Assembly: GCA_035624215.1 (NCBI GenBank)
Contig: DASPRY010000191.1
Location: 18,398 to 82,397, forward strand
Length of the DNA stretch: 64,000 bases
Source: JAFAGX01 sp035624215
Lineage (GTDB): Bacteria; Acidobacteriota; Terriglobia; Terriglobales; Acidobacteriaceae
Reading direction: 5' to 3'
Part shown: piece by piece, positions 24,887-32,852 of the stretch
Layout of the letters: every line of letters starts with the position of its first letter
Numbering within the stretch: the stretch's first letter is position 1
Made by a program: the position numbers and the translations under genes
The notes under the pieces: model-generated
What the model was told of the DNA's origin: nothing
The model's database searches: none
Seen by the model: only the letters and a program-made list of their open reading frames with translations

Positions 24887-25812
24887 TAGCGGCTGCTGTT
24901 CTCTACCCGCCTTCGCCAATCCAGTTCTTCGATAAACGCGTGGGACTCGCGCCAGGCCGGACTTACTTTGACAAACAGCTCGAGATAGACTCGCGTGCCC
25001 ACCAGCTTTTCAATCTGCAAGCGGGCTGAGGTGCCGATTTTCTTCAACATTTGTCCGTGTTTTCCGACCAGAATGCGCTTTTGCCCCTCGCGCTCGCAAT
25101 GGATGGTCGCGGCAATGCGCGTGAGTGTCCTGCCTTCTTCGAACTGATCGATCGCGACCGTCGTCGCATACGGTATCTCCTCGCTGGTGGTCAATAGAAC
25201 CTGTTCGCGGATGATTTCAGCGACCATAAACCGAACCGGTTGATCGGTGATCTGATCTTCCGGAAAATAGGTCGGCCCTTCCGGCAGGCTCTCGATTAAT
25301 TTTTCCAGCAATAGGTCTAATCCCTGACGCTTGCGTGCCGACAGTGGAATGATCGCCCTGAACTCGTGCCGCTGCCGGTAAGCATCAATGATAGGCAAGA
25401 GCTTGTCTTTCTGAGGAAGCAGGTCAATCTTGTTCAGCAGCAGCAACACGGGAATGCCGGCTTTCTTTGCCATTTCGAGCGAAAACTGATCGCCTTGCCC
25501 GAAGGTCTGGGTGACATCCACGATCAGCAGCAGCAAGTTGCAGCCTTCCAGGGCTTCGCGCACCTCCGCCATCATCTTGCGGCCGAGGGAACTGTCCGGC
25601 TTATGGACGCCGGGAGTGTCGATCAGGATTACCTGCCCGCCCGGCCTGTCTTTTTTGGGAGGAACTTGAACGATTCCCAGAATTCGATTCCGGGTGGTCT
25701 GCGGCTTGGGGCTGACGATGGCCAGCTTCTCGCCCACCAGAGCATTGAGGAGAGTCGATTTGCCGGCGTTCGGCCGGCCCAGAATACAAACGAAACCAGA
25801 GTGGAAGGACAT
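24886..25812 (-). CDS. era: GTPase Era
   Basis: Era binds the 3' end of 16S rRNA and helps 30S subunit maturation. The 308-residue protein has G1 GRPNAGKS, switch region PKPQTTRNR, G3 DTPG and G4 NKID, then a C-terminal KH domain (ILVGKHGQMLKKIGTSAR). Length and order are normal. It is last in the leftward phoH-ybeY-corC-era group, although an AT-rich inverted repeat separates it from corC. ATG 25812 lies inside that repeat and no strong ribosome site is visible. Confidence 0.96.
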   Translation of the reverse strand: MSFHSGFVCILGRPNAGKSTLLNALVGEKLAIVSPKPQTTRNRILGIVQVPPKKDRPGGQVILIDTPGVHKPDSSLGRKMMAEVREALEGCNLLLLIVDVTQTFGQGDQFSLEMAKKAGIPVLLLLNKIDLLPQKDKLLPIIDAYRQRHEFRAIIPLSARKRQGLDLLLEKLIESLPEGPTYFPEDQITDQPVRFMVAEIIREQVLLTTSEEIPYATTVAIDQFEEGRTLTRIAATIHCEREGQKRILVGKHGQMLKKIGTSARLQIEKLVGTRVYLELFVKVSPAWRESHAFIEELDWRRRVENSSR

Positions 25813-25916
25813 TGAGTAATTGGGTAATTTGCAAATTTTGTAATTGCAAACCTCGCCGGCGCGCGCACTCGAAACTTCGATTTACAAAATTACTCAATTA
25901 CCAGATTACTCAATTT
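25811..25916. repeat. AT-rich long inverted repeat between corC and era
   Basis: The left arm (25811-25850) and right arm (25880-25916) carry related copies of ATTGAGTAATT and AATTTTGTAA in opposite orientation, around a GC-rich centre (GCCGGCGCGCGC). The repeat fills the whole gap between the corC stop and the era start codon. It could form a long hairpin in the mRNA that hides the era start. Confidence 0.6.
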
Positions 25917-27192
25917 AGATGAGTCGCATCTGTTTCGGCTCGACCGCGGTAATTCGCACCCGCTCGACTCTTCGCTCAGTCGATTCCAGTACTTCAAAAC
26001 GCAAGCCATCTTCTTCGACGACTTCTCCTTTTTGCGGAATCCGGCCTGCCAATTCACTGACCAGCCCTCCCACCGTGGCTGACTCCTTGCCTTCTGGCCT
26101 GGTTCCGAATAATTCCGCCAGCCGGTCAATGTCCATGTTCCCGGCGACGATATAGGAGTGCTCACTTTCGCGTACCACATCGGCCTTGTCATGCTCGTCG
26201 CGAATCTCGCCAACAATTTCCTCTACCAGATCCTCGATCGTGACCAAACCTGCGACTCCTCCATACTCGTCCACTACAATCGCCATGCGGATATTATTCT
26301 TCTGCATCTCGCGCAATAGATCGCTGCCTAACTTGCTCTCCGGCACAAAATAAACATCCTTGCGCATCAAGGTATCGACCGTGCGCGTGCGGGCTTCGGT
26401 ATCGGGCACCTGCAACACATCCTGGGCATAGACAATTCCCTTGATGTTGTGGATGGTCCCTTCGTACACCGGCACGCGCGAGAACGGCTTTTTGCGCAAC
26501 AGTTCGACAAATTGCTCAACCGTGCTATTGGTGGGCACAGCCACGATATCGGGACGCGGCTTCATCGCCTCGCGCACCGTTTTTTCCCCGAACTCAACCA
26601 CGGACTGGATCAGGTCGCGATTGCTTTCATCCAGAATGCCTTCTTCCTGGCCGGCTTCAATCAGCGCATCGACCGCCTCCGCCTGTGTGTCAGGTTGTTC
26701 GTCGGCATGTTCCTTAGTCAACGCCGCCACCGACAAAAGAAAACCCAGCACCAATGTCACGGGAAGCAAAATGTAAATGAGAATTCGCAAAGGCCATATC
26801 CACCGTGCCAGCCAAAGCCCTTTAGTTCGCGAGAACAGTACAAAAGGAAGAAAGCGGTTAAAGATGATCACCACAAGGATCAGGCTTAAGGTCGCCTGCA
26901 GGATTTCGTAAACGCTCCACGCCCGATCGCGGAAGACGGTGAAAGCAACCACCATCGCGATCGCCGCCATCGTAAGCTGCACCAGCACTGCCATCGATAA
27001 GGCAGCCCGTTCGCGACTCACACCCAGCTTGGGCTCGATCTTCTGCTCGAAGGCGTCGATGTTGTTCTGGAACTCACGCGAAAGAAATTTGCCGATCTCC
27101 GAGTAAACCTGATCCACATACGACACCAAAATCAGCAGCCCGAGCAGGATCAGCAACGCCAATGCGATGGCATAGTTCATCAGGATGCTCAT
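25915..27192 (-). CDS. CorC/HlyC-family CBS-domain membrane protein
   Basis: 425 residues: an N-terminal CNNM-type membrane domain with about four segments, two CBS domains in the middle (FVELLRKKPFSRVPVYEGTI; LREMQKNNIRMAIVVDEYGG) and a C-terminal CorC_HlyC domain. Relatives move Mg2+/Co2+ or support membrane repair. It overlaps ybeY by ATGA at its start (27192), the common ybeY-corC pairing. ATG 27192 is therefore well supported. Which ion it handles cannot be told. Confidence 0.88.
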   Translation of the reverse strand: MSILMNYAIALALLILLGLLILVSYVDQVYSEIGKFLSREFQNNIDAFEQKIEPKLGVSRERAALSMAVLVQLTMAAIAMVVAFTVFRDRAWSVYEILQATLSLILVVIIFNRFLPFVLFSRTKGLWLARWIWPLRILIYILLPVTLVLGFLLSVAALTKEHADEQPDTQAEAVDALIEAGQEEGILDESNRDLIQSVVEFGEKTVREAMKPRPDIVAVPTNSTVEQFVELLRKKPFSRVPVYEGTIHNIKGIVYAQDVLQVPDTEARTRTVDTLMRKDVYFVPESKLGSDLLREMQKNNIRMAIVVDEYGGVAGLVTIEDLVEEIVGEIRDEHDKADVVRESEHSYIVAGNMDIDRLAELFGTRPEGKESATVGGLVSELAGRIPQKGEVVEEDGLRFEVLESTERRVERVRITAVEPKQMRLI

Positions 27193-27776
27193 GGTGCGGA
27201 GGCCGGCAAAGCGCCTCGTTTTGCCCGCACTTTTCGTGAATTCCTGCGACCCACTGACCGGCGATTCCTGTGCGGCTCAGTGTTTCTCTCGATCAATCCC
27301 AGCGGCAAACCTAACCACCTGCGCAAGTGCGCTTCCTTCGATGCCATTGCACCGTCATCCCGTTCATGGTCGTAGCCTGCAAGATGAAGGATACCGTGTA
27401 AAGCAAGGATCGTGACTTCTTCCCGGGCCGTGTGCCCGAGACGGTGCGCATTCTGAGTCGCAATTTCAGCCGAGATCGCAATCTCACCCGCGAACCCGTC
27501 ACTTCGCCCGGGCGCGGCCGGAAACGATAGCACGTCAGTTGCCTGGTCCTTTCCTCGAAACCGCTGGTTCAGCCGCCTTAGCTCACGGTTGTTTGTAATC
27601 ATTACATCAACTCCACCGGTCAGGCGAACTGCACGCTTGGCGCGGGACACAAACCTCGCCAACCCCCCTTTGCTCAACCCCGGGACTCGCCGCTCAAAAA
27701 TAATCAAGTTTGTTCCGGACGCCGCAAGTGCGGACGATTTCACGACAAAAGCAAACAGGAGGGCCAATGTCCGCAC
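27189..27776 (-). CDS. ybeY: Endoribonuclease YbeY (rRNA maturation factor)
   Basis: The metal site HGILHLAGYDHE matches the family signature HGxLHLxGYDH. YbeY processes rRNA ends and monitors late 30S subunits. The 195-residue frame is opened at GTG 27776, but family-like sequence begins only at NLIIFERRVPG, about 23 residues later, so the true start might be a TTG near 27707. The C-terminal extension of about 40 residues is Arg-rich. It lies 22 bases after phoH and overlaps corC by 4 bases. Confidence 0.9.
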   Translation of the reverse strand: MRTLALLFAFVVKSSALAASGTNLIIFERRVPGLSKGGLARFVSRAKRAVRLTGGVDVMITNNRELRRLNQRFRGKDQATDVLSFPAAPGRSDGFAGEIAISAEIATQNAHRLGHTAREEVTILALHGILHLAGYDHERDDGAMASKEAHLRRWLGLPLGLIERNTEPHRNRRSVGRRNSRKVRAKRGALPASAP

Positions 27777-27798
27777 CCTCCTGCTCTATGGTATTACT

Positions 27799-28866
27799 TT
27801 ATTCTTCGCGCGGTACTTCTTGGGAGGACAGCTCCGTATTCTCCTGGCGCAGCTCCTCCGGCGCGCTCGCCTTACCGTTCGCTCCGTTCCTGCTCTCCAG
27901 CAGCGACATCTGCTGTTCTGCCACTCTCGCCTTGTGTTCGTCGTAGGCACGGATGATGCGTTGCACCAGTTGATGCCGCACCACGTCACCCTCGTCGAAA
28001 TAGACGAAGCTCAGTCCTTCAACCGTTTTGAGCACGTCCACTGCTTCCAGCAGCCCGCTTCGGCGTGCGCTCGGCAAATCGATCTGCGTGATGTCGCCCG
28101 TGATCACCGCTTTGGAATTAAAGCCCAGCCGCGTGACAAACATCTTCATCTGCTCGGAGGTGGTGTTCTGCGCCTCGTCCAGAATGACAAAAGAATCGTT
28201 CAAAGTCCGCCCCCGCATGAAGGCGATGGGCGCAATTTCGATGACATTCTTTTCCAGATAGCGGTCCACCTTTTCCGGATCGAGCATGTCGTAAAGCGCG
28301 TCATAAAGCGGGCGCAGATAGGGGTCGATTTTGTCCTGCAGTGTTCCCGGCAGGAAACCTAGCCGTTCGCCCGCTTCGACCGCCGGACGCGCCAGAATGA
28401 TGCGGTTCACGCGCTTGGCCAGCAATGCAGAAATGGCCATGGCCACCGCGAGGTAAGTCTTCCCCGTGCCCGCCGGACCAATGCCAAATACCATGTCGTG
28501 CTTTTCAATGGCTTCCAGATAGCGCCGCTGGTTCAAGCTTTTTGGCTGCACGGTGCGTCGCCCAAACGATCGCTGACGTCCGGCTTCCGCCAGTCCGCGC
28601 AGCGTGGCCTTGGGATCGGCCATCAGCACGCGCAACATGCTGTTCAAATCGCCATTATTGAAGGTGTGTCCGGAACGTTGCAGAAAGTCAAAATCAGCGA
28701 AGACTTGCTCAGCGCGGGCTACATCGCGGGGCGCGCCTTCCAGGTCTATTGCATCAGATCGCAGGTCGATGTTGATGTTCAGTCCATCTTCCAGCACGTG
28801 CAAATTTTCATCCCTGGTTCCGAACAGGGTCTCAATGCGAGGGCTGATCTCAATACTTTTCTTCAT
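27799..28866 (-). CDS. PhoH-family ATPase (PhoH-like / YbeZ)
   Basis: 355 residues with a KH-like N-terminal part and an ATPase core: Walker A GPAGTGKT, Walker B FVILDEAQN, and the motif TGDITQIDLP. It belongs to the YbeZ type that works with YbeY in RNA quality control, which fits the order phoH-ybeY here. The C-terminal tail is Gln/Glu/Ser-rich. ATG 28866 starts the operon. Confidence 0.93.
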   Translation of the reverse strand: MKKSIEISPRIETLFGTRDENLHVLEDGLNINIDLRSDAIDLEGAPRDVARAEQVFADFDFLQRSGHTFNNGDLNSMLRVLMADPKATLRGLAEAGRQRSFGRRTVQPKSLNQRRYLEAIEKHDMVFGIGPAGTGKTYLAVAMAISALLAKRVNRIILARPAVEAGERLGFLPGTLQDKIDPYLRPLYDALYDMLDPEKVDRYLEKNVIEIAPIAFMRGRTLNDSFVILDEAQNTTSEQMKMFVTRLGFNSKAVITGDITQIDLPSARRSGLLEAVDVLKTVEGLSFVYFDEGDVVRHQLVQRIIRAYDEHKARVAEQQMSLLESRNGANGKASAPEELRQENTELSSQEVPREE

Positions 28867-29219
28867 TCAGCTTTGATCTTCACCTCTGGGACGAGTCTTT
28901 GACCCCTCCCTATAATGCAGTGTCACCTCAAGCCGCCCACCTTAGATGCACCAATGGCAGGCCCATGCTTCGGCCGTCCGCGGCAAACAAAATTTTCTCT
29001 CTGGAGATGGAAACTCGCCGGAATGCTCGCGCCCAAGGTGCAAGCAACTACCATTGACCATAGGGTAACGCTGCTGAATGAAGCGAGTCAATCACTGTTT
29101 AGCCGCTGGGTTTCCTAAGTAATGGAATCGCATCTGTTTGACCAGCCTCAACTTGCTCCCGTAAAATAACTCTTCGGCACTCCCCGAAGATCATCAGACG
29201 CAAAGGGCAACGACTTTAC
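28867..29219. other. Intergenic region between phoH operon and rpsT
   Basis: The region holds divergent control signals. A TATAAT lies at 28911-28916 without a fitting -35. A better promoter for rpsT is described separately. No convincing gene is present; a 67-residue frame in the middle has non-coding composition. Confidence 0.45.
29138..29167 (+). promoter_or_regulatory. Sigma70-type promoter of rpsT
   Basis: TTGACC (29138-29143) and TAAAAT (29162-29167) are separated by 18 bases and lie about 55 bases upstream of the S20 start, a good housekeeping promoter. Confidence 0.55.
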
Positions 29220-29486
29220 ATGGCAAATCATTTTTCGGCGCTCAAACGCGCTCGTCAGACTGAGAAACGCACCGCCCGCAACCGGGCCAACACCTCCCGC
29301 CTGCGCACTGTCCTGCGCAGCTTTCGTGAGACGCTTGCCAAGGGCGACAAGCCGGCTGCCGAGCAGGCCTTTCGCCACACTGTCTCGGCGCTCGATAAGG
29401 CCGTGCAGAAGGGTGTCATTCACCAGAACACCTCGTCGCGCTACAAGGCCCGCCTGAACGCGCGTTTGAACGCGCTGGCGAAGTAG
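29220..29486 (+). CDS. rpsT: 30S ribosomal protein S20
   Basis: The 88-residue basic protein shows the S20 pattern: MANHFSALKRARQTEKR at the start, helical Arg/Lys/Ala-rich body and KGVIHQNTSSRYKARLNARL near the end. It binds 16S rRNA during 30S assembly. Length is standard. AAGGG lies before ATG 29220. It appears to be a single-gene unit, as in many bacteria. Confidence 0.97.
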   Translation: MANHFSALKRARQTEKRTARNRANTSRLRTVLRSFRETLAKGDKPAAEQAFRHTVSALDKAVQKGVIHQNTSSRYKARLNARLNALAK

Positions 29487-29694
29487 CTCTTTCCCCCTCC
29501 GAAGCGGCCGGCTGAATCCTGCCGGAACTTAGAGCGGGGGTTTGCGGGTTTTGCGTCAGCAAGCCTTTAACTCGCTGGTCTTCCACCTTTCGTATTCATG
29601 CGCTTGCGATGATATCCTCAGTTTTCGCTCCGGTCGCGTGGGTCCGGATACTTGGCGCGTTAAGGCAATCGCCGGGATGGGAGAGAAGAACAAA

Positions 29695-30513
29695 ATGAAT
29701 ACCTCGGCAAAAAGAGTTGTGGTGATTGGCGCCGGCAAAATGGGCGGCATCCTTCTCAACGCGCTCTTGCAGAAGGGACTCTTGTCCCGCGATTTGACCA
29801 CTGCAACTGTCCAGCACGAGGACCGCGCCCGCAGTCTGGCCCAGAAGCTGGGGATTCCGGTGGGGACCGATAATGCTACGGCGGTGCGCGATGCGGACAT
29901 CATCCTGGTCTGCGTGAAACCACAAGTAGTAGAAACCGTGATGCAGCAGATTCGCGGAAACATTTCCACGCACCAATTAATGATCTCGGTGGCCGCGTCG
30001 GTTCCCACCAGCCAGTTCGAGCAGCTGTTGGGTAAGGAAGTTCCGGTCGTGCGAGCGATGCCGAACACTCCTTGCGTCTTGGGCTACGGTATGACCGCCC
30101 TGTGCAAGGGCCGGTTTGCCGAAAGCTGTCACCTGGAAATGGCTACTGCTCTGTTTAATGCTGTGGGACGAACCGTGGTAGTCGACGAGAAACACATGGA
30201 CGCCGTCACCGGCCTTTCGGCCAGCGGACCGGCTTACATCTACATTATTCTTGAATCGCTGGCAGAAGCCGGGGTCAAGGTCGGCCTGCCGCGTGACATT
30301 GCCACCCTGCTGGCGGCACAAACCACTTTGGGTGCGGCCAATGTAGTGCTTGAAACTGGTGATCACCCTGCCTTGCTCAAAGACGCCGTGACTACGCCCG
30401 CCGGGTGTACCATCGACGGCATCCTGGAACTGGAGGAGGGCAAGTTGCGCGTTACCCTGATCAAGGCGGTTGTCAAGGCAGTGCAAAGAGCAAAGGAATT
30501 GGCGTACGTTTAA
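29695..30513 (+). CDS. proC: Pyrroline-5-carboxylate reductase
   Basis: ProC reduces 1-pyrroline-5-carboxylate to proline with NAD(P)H, the last step of proline synthesis. The 272-residue product has the Rossmann site VVVIGAGKMGG, the conserved VRAMPNTPCVLGYGMT, and the C-terminal signature TTPAGCTIDGILELEEGKLR. The start at ATG 29695 follows GGGAGAGAAG; a longer open frame upstream lacks family similarity. It stands alone with a STAS gene 62 bases downstream. Confidence 0.95.
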   Translation: MNTSAKRVVVIGAGKMGGILLNALLQKGLLSRDLTTATVQHEDRARSLAQKLGIPVGTDNATAVRDADIILVCVKPQVVETVMQQIRGNISTHQLMISVAASVPTSQFEQLLGKEVPVVRAMPNTPCVLGYGMTALCKGRFAESCHLEMATALFNAVGRTVVVDEKHMDAVTGLSASGPAYIYIILESLAEAGVKVGLPRDIATLLAAQTTLGAANVVLETGDHPALLKDAVTTPAGCTIDGILELEEGKLRVTLIKAVVKAVQRAKELAYV

Positions 30514-30575
30514 CGCTGGAGGCTAACGGCCCTTTCGTCGACGAGGGCAACGATCTTCGTTCTTAGGAGGCTTTC

Positions 30576-30935
30576 GTGGATTTAAAAGTCCATACCCGAG
30601 AAGTAGAAGATGTAACCATTGTTGACGTGAGCGGCCGCATTACCCTTGGGGAAGAAACCGGCTTGTTGCGCAAGACCGTTCATGATTTGGTCGATGGCGG
30701 TAAGAAGAAGATCGTACTGAATCTTGCCGATGTGGACTATATCGATAGTTCCGGAGTAGGCGAACTGGTATCCTCCTACACGGCGGTACGCAACGCGGGC
30801 GGCGAACTGAAATTGCTCAACCTTACCAGGAAAGTTCACGATCTCCTTCAAGTCACCAAGCTCTACACTATCTTCGACATCAAAGATAACGAGTTCATGG
30901 CCGTGAAGTCTTTCGACTGGTTCTTTGCAAAATAA
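30576..30935 (+). CDS. STAS-domain anti-sigma-factor antagonist
   Basis: A single STAS domain of 119 residues with the phosphorylation loop DVDYIDSSGVGELVS, where the second serine is the usual target of an anti-sigma kinase. Such proteins release sigma factors or act in partner-switching signalling. The start is GTG 30576, preceded by TTAGGAGG, a strong ribosome site. No kinase or sigma gene is adjacent, so the partner lies elsewhere. Confidence 0.9.
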   Translation: MDLKVHTREVEDVTIVDVSGRITLGEETGLLRKTVHDLVDGGKKKIVLNLADVDYIDSSGVGELVSSYTAVRNAGGELKLLNLTRKVHDLLQVTKLYTIFDIKDNEFMAVKSFDWFFAK

Positions 30936-30960
30936 GCTTCGGTAGCAACCGGACGGATAG

Positions 30961-31494
30961 CTAAGGCACTGCCCGATCAAAGATTCTTCCCTGGCACGCG
31001 AAACACAACGAGCTCTCCTTCAAGTCGATCCACTCGACCGCATGCGCCGCCGCCATCGCACAACGATAGTCTTCGCAATGAGTGAGATTGAGGGTATGCC
31101 CGATCTCGTGAACACATTCTTTGAGCAGACGCTCCTGCAGCAGTTTTCCATCCGCAGGCAAGCCGTAAAACTCCTGGCGAAGCCGGTGCAGCGACACCAC
31201 GGCGCAGGTTCCCCCTATTTGCGCCTCTCCAAACACAAAGGTCAGGATGGGAATGTAGAGATCGACGGCCGCCACGCCTAACATTCGCCAGGTTTGCCCA
31301 GTGATCCGCTCCTGCATTCGGGCAAGAATTTCGGAAGAGTGATACTGCTGGCGCTCACCGTGAAAAGCAAACTCAGGGTCCAGCCCGGGAGAAACGATTT
31401 CGCAGGGTAGAGCGAACGTGTTGGCCATCGCGGGCGCCATGCTTGCCAGCAACCCGCCATCGACTTTCCCAATGGGCAGCAGTTGCAGGTTCAT
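30961..31494 (-). CDS. amzA: Archaemetzincin-family zinc metalloprotease
   Basis: The zinc site HEIGHTLNLTHC, followed by CEDYRCAM and a CFAC pair, matches the archaemetzincin signature (HExxHxxGxxHC, then further cysteines for a second zinc). The glycine of the metzincin motif is replaced by asparagine here. The protein has 177 residues, no signal peptide and should be cytoplasmic. Its ATG overlaps the stop of the response regulator (ATGA at 31494), so it belongs to the redox-sensor operon. Its substrate is unknown. Confidence 0.87.
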   Translation of the reverse strand: MNLQLLPIGKVDGGLLASMAPAMANTFALPCEIVSPGLDPEFAFHGERQQYHSSEILARMQERITGQTWRMLGVAAVDLYIPILTFVFGEAQIGGTCAVVSLHRLRQEFYGLPADGKLLQERLLKECVHEIGHTLNLTHCEDYRCAMAAAHAVEWIDLKESSLCFACQGRIFDRAVP

Positions 31495-32852
31495 CGCGTT
31501 TCAACTTGTTCCCGGCTCCATCCGTATTTCTTCAGCTTGTGGTGCAGAGTCACGCGATCAATGTCCAGCACTTCGGCGGCGCGGCTCTGATTCCAGTGGC
31601 ACGCCTCGAGTATGCGCAGGATGTGCGCCTTTTCCATTTCGTCCAGGGTCCTGGGCGTGCCGTTTGGAGTCGTCGCCTTGAACACGAAATCGTGCGCCTT
31701 GATCTCCGGCTCCTGCGCTACCACCATGGCACGCTCCACGGCGTTTTCCAATTCACGGACGTTGCCCGTCCACGGCTGTTGTTGCAGCAAATTCATGGCT
31801 TCGGGAGCCACACGATTGATTTTCTTGTTCATCTGCAGCCCGAACTTGCGCACAAAGTGGTCCACTAGCAGGGGGATGTCTTCGCGCCGGTCCCGCAACG
31901 GCGGAATCTCGATATGAAAAACATTCAAGCGGTAGAAAAGATCGGGCCGGAATTTGCCCTCCTCGATTAATTTCTCCAAATCCTTGTTGGTGGCGGCGAT
32001 GCAGCGGAAATCCACTTTGATCGCCTGGTTGCTGCCCACGCGCACGATCTCATGCTCTTGCAGCACACGCAGCAGGTCGGTCTGGGTCTTGAGGCTGATA
32101 TCGCCGATCTCATCGAGAAACACCGATCCTCCTTCAGCGATTTCGAACTTGCCTTTCTTGCGGTACTGCGCGCCCGTGAACGCCCCTTTCTCGTGGCCAA
32201 AGAGCTCGCTTTCCAGCAGCGTCTCGGTGAGTGCTCCACAGTGAATCACCACTAGAGGATGAAATCGTCGGGGACTCGCCTGATGAATGGCCCGCGCCAC
32301 CAGCTCCTTGCCAGTGCCACTTTCGCCCGTGATCAGCACCGTAGCATCGGTTGGTCCGACGGTTTCCACAGCATCGAAAACTTTCTTCATCGCCGCGCTC
32401 TGGCCAACCATCTCCTCAGGCCGGGCAATTTCGGCAACCGTTTCGCGCAGCAGCACGTTTTCTTTCTCGGCCTGCTTGTGTGCCATGGCTTTCTTGACCA
32501 GATGCGCGATCTCGTCGGGATCCAGCGGTTTGGTCACATAGTCGTAGGCCCCGTTCTTCAGCGCGGTGACTGCAGTCTCCACGGAAGCGTAACCGGTCAT
32601 GATAATGACCATTAGGTCAGGATTAAGCTCGTGCATGCGCCGCTGCAGCTCAATGCCATCCATCCCGTGCATTTTGATGTCCACCAGGGCTACATCCCAC
32701 GGGTGCTCGGCCAGGCGGGTGAGCGCTTCGCTTGCGCTCTCTGCCGTGCCCACCTCATATCCCTCTTCACGAAACCACTTTTCCAGCGAGTCGCGCACGC
32801 TCAGTTCATCGTCCACGATCAACAGTTTCCCTTGTGTGCTCACCTTGATCAC
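31491..32852 (-). CDS. Sigma54-dependent response regulator (AtoC/ZraR type)
   Basis: 453 residues: receiver with Asp in VALVDIKMHGMDG, AAA+ domain with GESGTGKE and a standard GAFTGA loop (GHEKGAFTGAQ), GGSVFLDEIGD, and Fis-type HTH (QSRAAEVLDIDRVTLHHKLK). It should activate sigma54 promoters in response to the kinase encoded just upstream. Two GTG starts are possible. The one at 32852 overlaps the kinase stop (GTGA); the one at 32843 has better spacing from AAGGAAGG. Contrast its intact loop with the altered one at 24094. Confidence 0.9.
   Translation of the reverse strand: MIKVSTQGKLLIVDDELSVRDSLEKWFREEGYEVGTAESASEALTRLAEHPWDVALVDIKMHGMDGIELQRRMHELNPDLMVIIMTGYASVETAVTALKNGAYDYVTKPLDPDEIAHLVKKAMAHKQAEKENVLLRETVAEIARPEEMVGQSAAMKKVFDAVETVGPTDATVLITGESGTGKELVARAIHQASPRRFHPLVVIHCGALTETLLESELFGHEKGAFTGAQYRKKGKFEIAEGGSVFLDEIGDISLKTQTDLLRVLQEHEIVRVGSNQAIKVDFRCIAATNKDLEKLIEEGKFRPDLFYRLNVFHIEIPPLRDRREDIPLLVDHFVRKFGLQMNKKINRVAPEAMNLLQQQPWTGNVRELENAVERAMVVAQEPEIKAHDFVFKATTPNGTPRTLDEMEKAHILRILEACHWNQSRAAEVLDIDRVTLHHKLKKYGWSREQVETR

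Noticed and set aside
28915..29118. 67-codon frame before rpsT
   Set aside because: No ribosome site, no motif, Trp/Arg-rich text; the area is better explained as a regulatory gap.
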